From positions 19,971,171 to 20,035,170 of the forward strand of contig OY755047.1 in NCBI GenBank assembly GCA_963576565.1: a stretch of 64,000 nt of DNA, written 5' to 3'. Within the stretch, counting starts at the first letter, position 1. Every line of letters begins with the position of its first letter. Under the pieces are notes generated by a model that was not told where the DNA came from, searched no databases, and was given only the letters and a program-made list of their open reading frames with translations. The position numbers and the translations under genes were made by a program. Of the stretch, positions 54,245-64,000 are shown piece by piece. The DNA is from Aspidapion aeneum (Eukaryota > Arthropoda > Insecta > Coleoptera > Brentidae).

Positions 54245-55985
54245 TTTGACTGAATGTATTTATGGTAAAAATACCATTTACTTGGTGGGCCAAAAAAAAC
54301 CGGACAATTTTTTTTTCATTATAACTTTTGAACTATATCATCGATTTTAATAGGACAAACTGCACTTGGCAGAGAATTAATCAGAGTTTTGACTGATTGT
54401 ATTTTTTTTTCAATGTTAAAATCCAAGATGGCGGACGAAATTAAAATGTACCCTTCAAAGATGCCCGTTTTTTCTCGTGTTGCGAACATGTGTTAATTAT
54501 TTTTTTAAATTAGTAAAAAAGCTGCATTTTTGCCACGCATAACAAGGTACGAATTAGCAAAATCGGTTCAGTATTTCTAAAAATTATATTTTTGTTACAT
54601 CCATTGTTTTGAATATTATACGATTGCCTTGCCAATCATGTCTGCATTTATTTCTTTATAAATTCATTACTACTGAACCGATTTTAATGAAATAAAAAAC
54701 AATCCGGTGCGAATTGATTGCTTTTTAAAGGTCATGATCCAAATTTATCATTATCTTAAAATTTATGATACCCTTAATTTATAGAAAAGCTACTTTTCCC
54801 CCGCACAACAAGGTATAAATTAGTAAAATCGATTAGATGGTTCTCCAAAAATCTATTTTTGTTTCAGCTATTGTTTTGCAGATTATACGATTGCATTGCC
54901 AATCCTGTCTGCAATCATTTCCTTATAAATTCGTTATTACTAAACCAATTTTAGTAAAGTAAAAACAAATATGTTAAAAATTGATTGATCTTTAAAGATT
55001 ATAATCGAAATTTGCCACCATCGTAGAATTTAAGATGTCGGACAAAATCATACTTGATTCTTGAAAATGGCGTGCTTATTCTTATTTTCCAAAATTATTT
55101 CAGTTTTTTTTTAATTTATAAAAAAACATTACTTTTCTTCCGCACAAAGAGATAAAAATTATTATGATTTTATATAAATTAAAAACACTAAAACATTTTT
55201 TGAAAATAAGAATAAACGTGCCTCATTTTAAAGAAAAATCAATTTTCACCATGATTTTTTTTATTTTACAAGATCGGTTCAGTGATAATGAATTTATAAA
55301 GAAATGAATGCATACAGAATTGGCACTGCAATCGTATAATCTGTACAACAATAGCTGAAACAAAAATAGATTTTTGGAGAACCATCTACTCGATTTTACT
55401 AATTTATACCTGTTTGTGCGGGGGAAAAGTAGTGTTTTTCTATAAATTAAAAAAAAAACTAACACATTTTCAGAAAATAAGACTAAACAAACCATTTTGA
55501 AAAATCAATTATGATTCTGTCCACCATCTTAAAAAGCGATCAATTCTCACCAGGATATTTTGTATTTCATCAAAATCGGTTCAGTAGTAATGAATTTATA
55601 AGGAAATAAATTCAGACATGATTGGCAAGGCAATCGTATAATATTCAAAACAATGTTTAAAACAAAAATATATTTTTTTGAAAACCACCTAACCGATTTT
55701 GCTGATTTATACCTTGTGGTGCGTGGCAAAAATGCTGCTTTTTTAGTGATTTAAAGAAATTATTAAAACATGTTCGAAAGACAAGAAGAAACGAGCATCC
55801 TTGAAGGCTAAAATTTTATTTCGACCGCAATCTTGGATTTTGAAACGGCGGACAAAAAAATTTATTTCTTCAAAAACCCTGATTAATTCTCTGCCAAGTG
55901 CAGTTTGTCCCATTCAAATTGATGGTATAGTTCAAAAGTTATAATGAAACAAAATTATCCAATTTTTTTTGGCCCACCCGGTATA
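54245..55985. mobile_element. Large palindromic foldback element, arms about 850 bp
   Basis: The left terminus (GGGCCAAAAAAAACCGGACA, CATTATAACTTTTGAACTAT) returns in reverse complement at 55850-55985. Internal blocks such as AATCGGTTCAGTAGTAATGA and TGCAATCGTATAATCTGTAC also pair across a centre near 55130. Arm lengths are judged by eye. No coding region. Confidence 0.78.
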
Positions 55986-56232
55986 TTTAAATTCCGTTTT
56001 GCTACATAACACTCCTGGCATTTAAACCCAGCATGGAGATATGTGATAGGGGAAATTGGTATAATATGGCACAAAAAGATAAAACCATCTTTATTTCAAA
56101 TTACGCATACTTATGTTGTGACGATGAGGCGGAAGTACAGCAAATAAGATGAGATATAGAAAAAACATTCATAGCAGCTTATCTTTAGCAGGATATTTAT
56201 CATTTTAAAATATTTTTGACCATGTGGCTACA

Positions 56233-56423
56233 CAGACGCGGATTTGAGGGGGCAACGTAGTAATTACCCCCCCCCCCCCTGAAAACAAAAATAAGCATTT
56301 TTTTGTTAATAATTAAAGGGCAAATAAAAAAGTTACCCCTCCCAGAAAAACAAAAAATATTACAAATAATATTTTCGTCCTCCATTACCCCCCCCCCTAG
56401 ATTTTGGGCCAGATCTGCGCCTG
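56233..56423. mobile_element. hAT-type MITE, TSD TGGCTACA
   Basis: Starts CAGACGCGGATTTG and ends CAGATCTGCGCCTG, flanked by TGGCTACA at 56225-56232 and 56424-56431. Runs of C/G inside; no ORF. Confidence 0.9.
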
Positions 56424-56684
56424 TGGCTACATTTAGTAGTTTATCAAAACTAACTATGCATTTTAGGAATTTTTCGTACTTTACGTATTAAATTAATGCA
56501 CATTTTAAGTATATTTTGTTTTGCATTTAAATTAGAAAGAGTATTTTCATTTTTAAATATTTAAAAAACAATAAATCTATGCATTTTGGTTGAATAAGGC
56601 ACAGTAAATGGGTTTAAAACGGCACTGTGTCATTTTATCCAATTTCATTTTTCACCCGCATAAATCATAACCCCCACATAGCGC

Positions 56685-57070
56685 AATCACGTGTTTAACA
56701 TGTAAAAAAGGCGTGAGAAAAATAAACGTTAATTTTAAAAGCTGCTAGAAAAAGCTGTTTTTTTCATATATGAAAAGAATCTTAATAGGTCATCCTATAA
56801 ACGTGGTGAAAAAAAACGTTGCTAAAAACGGCGTTGTAATAACACCATTGACACTTTAAAAGAGCAATGTTTTTAAATTATTTTCAAGTGAATTTTAAGT
56901 AGATTCTTATCAACGTCAAAATCACATTAGGTTCGCGCACTTTCTACGCAAATTTTAAAACGCGACTTGCATGGCTTTCCTACCAAATATTTTTGAAATT
57001 TTACTAGAAGCAGCATTTTTCACTTCGACGAAATCTATTCGGGAGTGCTTGGACCTCTAAACTCCAAAAA
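56685..57070 (-). repeat. Dispersed repeat (empty-site copy of 19.4-19.9 kb repeat)
   Basis: Reverse-oriented copy of 19385-19930 without the nested MITE. Contains ACTTGCATGGCTTTCC and GCTGCTAGAAAAAGCT-like blocks. Confidence 0.8.
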
Positions 57071-57599
57071 ACCAGTTAATGAACTGATCCCAGATCCTTC
57101 ACAATCACGACGCATCAATTATTAACCTGATAGAGATTCATTAATATTGTGTGAAAGTGTTTACTGTTGAAAAATCTTGTTTAGCTTTAAAAAAAAACCT
57201 ATTGTATGTATACAGATTTTGTCTTGCCTTGAGCGCCATATTTTAAAATTGTCTTGAAGTCCCACTAAACACAAAAACGTTTTAATAATGTCAAAATAAT
57301 GTATAATTTAAAAACATAACGTTAGGATGGATGTTAGTTCTAACGTCATATTCATAGTGAAAAAGAAGCTTAATAACCCGTTTTCTGACGTTAGAAAAAT
57401 AATCTTATGTTTTTATAACGTTTTTTTAAAGTGTTTTTCGAACGTTAAGAAAATATTGATTTTTAACAGTGAAAAAGAAATGTTTTTCTAACATTGAAAA
57501 ATAAATGTTTTTTTAACAATGAAAATACTCTGCCAATATATGGGCCCCTAAGCTCACACTAGGTACTATAGTTATAGTGTACGTGTGAGCTAATATAAC

Positions 57600-57960
57600 T
57601 AAAAACTGAAATATATTTTATTCAACTCCAGACTAAATTACCTTTTGTTTGATACCACACAAGCCATGTTTTGACTTAAACTCAAATTTTTAAAATCTAC
57701 CCCCACCCTTAAAAAAAACAAAAGACTAAAATGTATTTTGTTAAACTCCGGACTCAATTACCTTTCGTTTGATATCACACACGCCATATTTTCACTTAAA
57801 CTCTAATTTTTAAAATATACCCTTACCCTTTTTTTAAATAAATTGAAATGTATTTTTTTTAACTGCAGACTCAATTACCTTTCGTTTGATATCACACACG
57901 CCATATTTTCACATAAACTCTAATTTTTGAAATCTACCCCCACCCTTTTATTTGGTTTGT
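57600..57960. repeat. Three tandem units of about 118 bp
   Basis: Each has CTCAATTACCTTTCGTTTGA or a variant and ends TCTACCCCCACCCTT. Followed by AATCGGCCAAGCGGTTTTTG and a GACA-rich tail at 58078-58120. Confidence 0.85.
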
Positions 57961-58309
57961 GTTCGGAGGATTTTGTTCATTTTTAAATGGGACCATCTCG
58001 ACCCAAGACCCAGCCTAGGTACCAAATATCATTAAAATCGGCCAAGCGGTTTTTGAGTTATGCGCGTTGGTCGTTACAGACAGACAGACAGGACATACAG
58101 ACAGACAGACAGACAGACGGCGCAACAAAAAAGTTTCAAAATCATCTGAAATGCAAAGATATATAAAAATTTTTGAAATAGGAGCAACTTTTTTTTCTCG
58201 AAAAAATTAGGATCACCATAGCTCACATTACTATAGTATAGTATATGTGTGAGCTAAAACATATTTTTTTCAAATGTCTCTTTAAGGTAAGATAAATAAG
58301 GTAAATAAA

Positions 58310-58560
58310 ATTCTTCTGTTTTGGAAACGCAGGGCAGCAACAGTCCGTTGAGGTTTTCGTGAACTCGTCACTCAGTAAAGGAAATTCGGATCCGTAGCTT
58401 CTAAAAATAAAATTTTAAATTCTATGTAAACAATAAATTTTAAATTTTATTTTCAGAAGCTACGGATCCGAATTTCCATTACTGAGTGTGGAGTTCACGA
58501 AAACCTCAACAGACTCTTGCTGCCCTGCGTTTCCAAAATAGAAGAATTTTATTTACGTTA
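58310..58560. repeat. Palindrome with arms of about 115 bp
   Basis: GGAAACGCAGGGCAGCAACAG is mirrored at 58515-58535 and AGCTACGGATCCGAATTTCC at 58455-58480. The spacer is about 20 bp. Confidence 0.85.
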
Positions 58561-58875
58561 TTTATGTTACCTTATCTTTAGAGATATTTGGAAAAAATAT
58601 ATTTTTTCATTGTTAAAAAAACATTTATTTTTTAATGTTAGAAAAACATTTCTTTTCCACTGTTAAAAGTCAATATTTTTTTAACGTTCGAAAAACACTT
58701 TAGAAAAACGTTATAAAAACATAAGATTACTTTTCTAACGTCAGAAAACGAGTTATTAAGCTTCTTTTTCACTATGAATATGACGTTAGAACTAACATCC
58801 AACCTAAAGTTATATTTTTAAATTATACATTATTTTGACATTATTAAAACGTTTTTGTGTTTAGTGAGTTTTCTA

Positions 58876-59520
58876 CCGACTCGTATCAACTCGCAGTGAA
58901 ACGCAACTAATGGCGATGTTCAGGTAGTGGGACTGCTATACTATAGAGGGCCCTGCCATCGCGCCCTCTATAGTATATATTTTTTTAGAGCGAAATTATT
59001 TAAGAAAAGCCGGCCCTGTCCCTCACCCCCTCCGATTTTCTTGATTTTTTGTGGGAATATTACCTACCTGGAGAATAGACAAAAGCCAAAATATTGGCTT
59101 TCAAAAAAATTTATTGGCTAGGATATAGCCATTTTTCTGTTTTTCATAAATTTTTGACATGATTTTGGGTATTTTCTATAATTCAGAAGTTTTTTGCAGT
59201 AAAATGTTGAAAATTGGTACATTGATGTCGAAGTGATCAGAGAACAAGAATGTGTTCAATAATTTGACCTAGGACAAATTTCCACAAAAATGGTGGCCAA
59301 ATCCCCTAAAACTTACAGAAAAATACCCATTTCTTGGGGAAACTGTCTCACTCCGATAGCTCAAAAAATTGTGGTTTACCTAGTGGACTGTATTTAGACA
59401 AGTCCTTCGCTTTCATTTGAAGGGTATAGGAACGCACGCGAAATCGTACCTTTCTGAAGTGAAATTTAATTGAGACATAAAAATAATATTGGTATATGTT
59501 GACTATTTAAGAGCGAAATA
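58876..59520. other. No gene recognised
   Basis: Contains a short inverted pair CTATACTATAGAGGGC / GCCCTCTATAGTATA (58936-58980), perhaps a MITE end. The rest is A/T-rich without open frames of note. Confidence 0.5.
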
Positions 59521-60172
59521 ATAGAAAAATATTAATGATGCGATCTTATAGGAGAGGGACTTACCGGTGATGTCTTGATCTCTTCCAACTGGTGCACCAG
59601 ATTCGCCAGAAGTCTTCTATAGCGGTCCAGCACTCCCGAGTTTCAATGTTTGGAGTTTTAGAGGAACTTAATGGTTTTTAGAGTTCACCATTTTTTATAA
59701 AAGCGTTGATCGTTCAAAATATTCCGATCGAGAGCGTGTCTGAATGGCGACTCACTTTTAGGTTCTGTGGTTTTTGCGGCGTGTTTCTTCGCCCTCTATA
59801 GGAAAATCGCATCACTTCTAATAAAAAGAATTTAGAATTCTAATTTTATTAAAAAGAATAAAAACGCGATTTAAATTAAAATATGCAGAGGGCGGTAGTA
59901 ATATGAGGATTGAATTAAAATTAGAAATATATTATTAAATGCGTTTGGAATTTAAATATTAAACTATGCCAAATTGATAGTTTATAGCTAGTTTGTAAGT
60001 TTTAAATTTAACTTAACCTATTGAGTAAAACTACAACCCAATTATACCCAATTGTAACCCAAAATATGAGTTTTAAAAATAAAAATAAAATGTTCTGAAA
60101 AAATAATAAAAATTAGATTAAAAGAAAAAAAAGGTTTTTTGCGAAACCGAAACATACTGGCGGCCGAAAATG

Positions 60173-62129
60173 CTATGCATTTTCCAAGGGGCCAATAGGT
60201 AAAGGACACAGTTTAGAGATTGGTCTCTTTAACAAACTATCCTTGGTTTCGACAGAGGCTACTCGATTTATCCCATCCTTACCGGGAAAAATTTCAACCA
60301 CTCTGCCGAGTTGCCACTGAAGGGGCGGTAATAAATCGTTTTTAATTATAACTAAGCGTCCAACTTCAGGAGTTGAAGTGGGTTCCAACCACTTACTCCT
60401 TTGTTGTAGAGTATGGAGATACTCTTGTTGCCAGCGTCTCCAAAAATCTTGGTGGATTCGTTGGAGGAGCTGCCAACGCGTGAGACGATTTATTTTAATA
60501 TCAATAAAGTTTGCGTCAGGAACGGCACTTAGCGGTTCCAGAGATAAAAAGTGACCTGGGGTCAGCGCGGAAATATCATTTGTATCGCTAGAACTTTCAG
60601 TGAGAGGACGCGAGTTTAAAATAGCTTCGATTTGACAAGTTACAGTGTATAGTTCTTCGAAAGTTAATATTTGATGTCCTATTAAGCGGATCAAGTGTTT
60701 TTTAACTGACTTGATTCCTGACTCCCAAAGTCCTCCAAAATTGGGACTATTACTCGGGATAAAATGCCATTTAATGGGACGCGTAGAATCGAGCTGTAAA
60801 AGCTTGCGGTTAGCTGAGAAAAAGTTAGTTGCATTATCACTATACAAATCGGATACGTAGTTTCGGCGCGCAACAAATCTGCGAAGCGCAGCAATAAAAC
60901 AATCAGCGGTCAAATCGCTTGCTATTTCTATATGAATGCACTTAGTACTTAGGCAAACAAACAGACATATGTAAGCCTTCGTAGTACGATTTCCACGATG
61001 TCGACTCATGACTATATTTATTGGACCTCCGTAGCCAACACCGGTGTGCAAAAATGCTCTCAACTGAGATACGCGGGGAAACGTTAATGAACCCATCATA
61101 GGCTGAACCGACTTAGGATTGCATTTAAAACATATTATACAAGTTGATAAAACATCTGCAATTTCGCGTTTTGCGGCAATGATCCAGTACAATTGACTAA
61201 GCAAAAAATGTACCGTCCTCACTCCTGCATGAAGATATTTTATATGGAAATGTTCGATAATCATGAGGGTGAGTTTACTCTTGCGTGGTAATAAAATTTG
61301 ATGTTTCTTGTCATATTGCAGAGAGGAGTGATGCAATCTACCCCCTACTCTGATTAAATCGTGAGGATCTAAAAATAAATTAAATTTTTGCATTGATTTA
61401 TTTAGTTTTAAGTTGTTTTTTAAAGCGTGAATTTCTTCTGAGAAATAAATTGACTGTTCATTTTTTATGAGTAAATGAATTGCGTTTGTTATTTCAACAA
61501 ATGTTAGAAAATCTTCATTAATTTTTAAATTAGGCGGTTTTAAGAAAAATTTATTATTTAAAAAGCGTAAAATATAGGCTAAAACTCTACACATTTTAGA
61601 AAAATTAGAGTTTTCCATTAAAAGCGTGTCCAAAAAATTAGGAGCTGTATTTTGCGTTGCAATTAAAGTTAAATTAGGCAATGATTTCTCCTCTAACAGA
61701 GTTTCAGGAGAGTCATTTTGTTCACAGTCTTTAGGCCAGTATTCATAAGATTTTCTCAAAAAATCAGGGCCGTTAAAAAATAATTTGTGATTAATTAATT
61801 CACTGGGATAAACTCCTCTTGAAGCAACATCTGCGGGGTTTTGTGACGTTGAGATGTATGACCAATTTTTGGGTGGTACTTTATCTTGAATTTGTGTAAC
61901 ACGATTTTGAACGAACGTTTTCCACCTAGAAGGATGCGCTCTTATCCAAGAAAGTGCTACTTGTGAGTCACTAAAAGCAAAAACTTGATGTATTTTCAAG
62001 CGGGACTCAAAAGTGGTTAAAACAAAGTGAACTAAATCAGCCACAAGATTACAAGCGGCTAATTCAAGTCTTGCAATACTTGTAAATTTGAGAGGAGCAA
62101 CTCTAGTTTTAGAGCATAAAAGGTAAACT
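60173..62129 (-). CDS. BEL/Pao 2 pol, RNase H and integrase
   Basis: Open from about 62129 (CSKTRVAPLKFTSIARLELA) to the stop at 60173. RNase H segment VFAFSDSQVALSWIRAHPSR; integrase zinc His at IIEHFHIKYLHAGVRTVHFL with CIICFKC; DDE region with DLYSDNATNFFS and WESGIKSVKKHLI. The C-terminus reads KLCPLPIGPLENA. One frameshift near 62130-62150 separates it from the RT frame. Confidence 0.9.
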
Positions 62130-62134
62130 GATAT

Positions 62135-64000
62135 TTAATTTTTGTAAATAACGCGTAAATATACTACTCCGGCATAAGCTTTATTACTAGCGTCCGAAAA
62201 TGCGATTATTTCAATGCGTGCATTACCAGAAAAACAATTTATAAATCTAGGCAAGCGAAAATCTTTGAGTAAGGGTAGTTCCGATTTATAACGTTCCCAA
62301 AGTCGAATAATTTCAACAGGCGCTTCGGAATCCCAGTCTAATTTAAGTTTCCAAAATTCTTGAATTAGACATTTTATTAAAATGGTTACTGGCGCGAGCC
62401 AACCTAAAGGGTCATATATTTTAAAAATTTCAGAAAGTATATTGCGTTTGGTACATTCGCGACTCCAGGGTTCTACCGAGTAAGAAAAATAATCAGAACA
62501 AGGCTGCCATCTAAGACCTAAAATTTTAGTGGTCTCGTCGGTATCTAAAGAAAGCGCGGTTGGGTTTATATCGGGTACAGACAAGTGTTCTAAAACTTTT
62601 TTGTTATTACTAGCCCATTTATGAAGCTTAAAGCCTCGAGAGTTAAGCAAACAAGATAGCTCTTTTTGAAGCGAAATAGCTTCTTGTACAGAGCTAGCGC
62701 CAGTTACAAAGTCATCGACAAAATTGTCAGACCTTAAGACTTGAGAAGCGCGAGGAAAATTTTGTTTTTCATCTTCAGCCAATTGCTGTAAAACTCTAAA
62801 AGCTAAATAAGGAGCGGGGGTAGTACCGTATGTCACAGTTTTTAGACGATAATCGCGAATAGGTTCAGAGTTATGAGAACGCCACAGGATTCTTTGATAA
62901 TCCTGGTGCTGAGGTGCAATTAAGATTCCACGAAACATTTTAGAAATGTCGCAACAAAGAGCTACTTCGTGTAATCGAAAATTAAGTAAAATGCTGCAAA
63001 TGTCCTTTTGCAATTTAGGACCAGCGTAAAGTGTATTATTTAAGGAGAGGTTTTGGTTATTTGATTGCATAACTGTACTCGCATTAAAAACGACTCGAAG
63101 CTTAGTTGATAAGCTTTCAGGGCGTTCAATATGATGATGAGGAATGTAATAACTTTTTTCTGTAACTTCCCGGTTTTTGATTAATTCCATGTGATCAAGT
63201 GTTAAATATTCTTCCATAAAATCGGAATATTTTTTATAAGTTTCCGGCATTTTTATTAACCTTCTTTCTAGCGAGAGAAACCTCTTTAGCGCAAGATCAC
63301 GACTATTTGGAAAAATCGGTTCAATATTATCGCGAAAAGGAAGAGTTACAATATAGCGTCCTTCATCATTACGAGATACCGTATTTTGAAATATTTTTTC
63401 ACACATATCATCTTGAGGTGAAAGAATACGTTTCGTTTCAGGGATATTTTCTATTTCCCAAAATTTTATAAGCGAATCATTTAGCATTTTATTTGAAATT
63501 TGACAAAAAAATGATTGTGAAATTTGGTGCGTAGCGAGAGAATTAACTTTTCCCATTAAAATATATCCAAAAATGGTATTTAGCGCAATCGGTTCCTGAT
63601 TATTTCCAAAAATTCGTCCATCTTGAATTATATAAGGAAACAAATCAGCTCCGATTAAAATGTCAGTAGCTCCCGGTCTATAAAAGTTCGGGTCCGCGAG
63701 ATTCAAATTTTTAACTATTTTCCAGTCATTTATTTTAATCTCACGGCTAGGAACTGAAGAGCATATTTGCGGCAAAATTATAGTATTAACCGATAAAGTT
63801 TGCGTGTCATTACAAGGCCTGATAATTAAATTTACAGAACCCAATTTTGACTGTAAATGTGTGTCACCAATCCCCTGGACTTCAGTAGTCACGTATACGC
63901 GGGGTAACCCTAATTTATTTGCACATTTCAAGGATAAAAATGAGAGCTGCGACCCAGTATCCAAAACTCCCCTAACAGTCTGAAAATTTCCCCTAACATC
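62135..64000 (-). CDS. BEL/Pao 2 pol, protease and reverse transcriptase, partial
   Basis: Open from the window edge. The aspartic protease has LDTGSQLSF near 63960; the retropepsin-like region continues to GADLFPYIIQDGRIFG. The reverse transcriptase has LSTKLRVVFNAS and FVDDFVTGAS (catalytic Asp pair). RNase H begins IIAFSDASNKAYAGVVYL, where the frame ends. The N-terminus (gag) lies off the right edge. Confidence 0.9.
   Translation of the reverse strand, partial: DVRGNFQTVRGVLDTGSQLSFLSLKCANKLGLPRVYVTTEVQGIGDTHLQSKLGSVNLIIRPCNDTQTLSVNTIILPQICSSVPSREIKINDWKIVKNLNLADPNFYRPGATDILIGADLFPYIIQDGRIFGNNQEPIALNTIFGYILMGKVNSLATHQISQSFFCQISNKMLNDSLIKFWEIENIPETKRILSPQDDMCEKIFQNTVSRNDEGRYIVTLPFRDNIEPIFPNSRDLALKRFLSLERRLIKMPETYKKYSDFMEEYLTLDHMELIKNREVTEKSYYIPHHHIERPESLSTKLRVVFNASTVMQSNNQNLSLNNTLYAGPKLQKDICSILLNFRLHEVALCCDISKMFRGILIAPQHQDYQRILWRSHNSEPIRDYRLKTVTYGTTPAPYLAFRVLQQLAEDEKQNFPRASQVLRSDNFVDDFVTGASSVQEAISLQKELSCLLNSRGFKLHKWASNNKKVLEHLSVPDINPTALSLDTDETTKILGLRWQPCSDYFSYSVEPWSRECTKRNILSEIFKIYDPLGWLAPVTILIKCLIQEFWKLKLDWDSEAPVEIIRLWERYKSELPLLKDFRLPRFINCFSGNARIEIIAFSDASNKAYAGVVYLRVIYKN

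Larger units (their letters stand above)
57265..58875. mobile_element. TIR element with ends of about 280 bp and nested repeats
   Basis: Left CACTAAACACAAAAACGTTT is mirrored by AAACGTTTTTGTGTTTAGTG at the right. The ends pair over about 280 bp through TGTTAGTTCTAACGTCATAT-like sequence. Inside are a tandem triplet (57600-57960), an inverted GCTCACA pair (57551 and 58256) and a palindrome (58310-58560). No transposase seen. Confidence 0.78.
59530..64000 (-). mobile_element. BEL/Pao LTR retrotransposon 2, 5' part outside window
   Basis: Minus-strand pol fills 60173-64000. The 3' side (about 59530-60150) looks like an LTR: it starts just past the GGCCGCCAG purine region and contains a CATTCAGAC initiator-like site near 59734. 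Its exact borders cannot be fixed because the partner LTR and gag are beyond the right edge. Compared with BEL 1 it is far less damaged. Confidence 0.8.

Noticed and set aside
59560..59700. Minus-strand stretch TRECWTAIEDFWRIWCTSW before a GTAAGT
   Set aside because: Looked like a host exon with a donor, but it lies where the BEL 2 LTR or its flank is expected and has no clear acceptor or family match.

Overview
The window is TE-rich, intron-rich insect genomic DNA. A beetle is most likely, judging from the Gypsy, BEL/Pao, Jockey and mariner content, the very large introns and the two host genes, but the order is an inference. No bacterial signatures, CRISPR arrays or RNA genes were recognised.

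Two host loci face each other tail to tail. On the plus strand (10567-15044) are seven 3' exons of a stumps/Dof-type FGF-receptor adaptor: DBB domain, coiled coil, and a C-terminal tail of Tyr-x-Asn motifs. It carries three lesions, so it is either decaying or affected by assembly errors. On the minus strand a complete fatty acyl-CoA reductase (FAR) gene can be assembled from eight exons between 51508 and 16010. Every splice phase agrees, giving 567 residues, and one intron is GC-AG. Exons 2, 6, 7 and 8 are short or lie far from the others and are easy to miss. The 3' ends of the two genes meet at about 15.95-16.0 kb. A second FAR-like exon 1 with its upstream region lies at 5838-6360 and probably starts a paralogue running off the left edge.

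Most other sequence is mobile. From left to right: a defective BEL/Pao element (1 to about 5.46 kb); a long hairpin (5.43-5.68 kb); a roughly 4 kb block with inverted ends (6.35-10.32 kb) containing a 172-bp AC microsatellite; a truncated mariner (18.2-19.1 kb); Gypsy copy A (21380-27944), nearly intact; a Jockey-type LINE (28.55-32.85 kb); Gypsy copy B (35543-41793), decayed; partial tandem copies of FAR exon 5 (41.8-43.1 kb); a LINE relic with a mariner inserted in its 3' end (44.1-46.75 kb); many MITEs and foldback elements (47.3-59 kb); and a second BEL/Pao element with a largely open pol (about 59.5-64 kb, running off the right edge).

The most interesting signal is in the 5' leaders of both Gypsy copies. 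Each has a tandem array of about 113-bp units, and almost every unit contains a perfect three-part heat-shock element (GAAnnTTCnnGAA): seven in copy A and six in copy B. This suggests a heat-inducible Gypsy family sitting in the introns of a lipid-metabolism gene.
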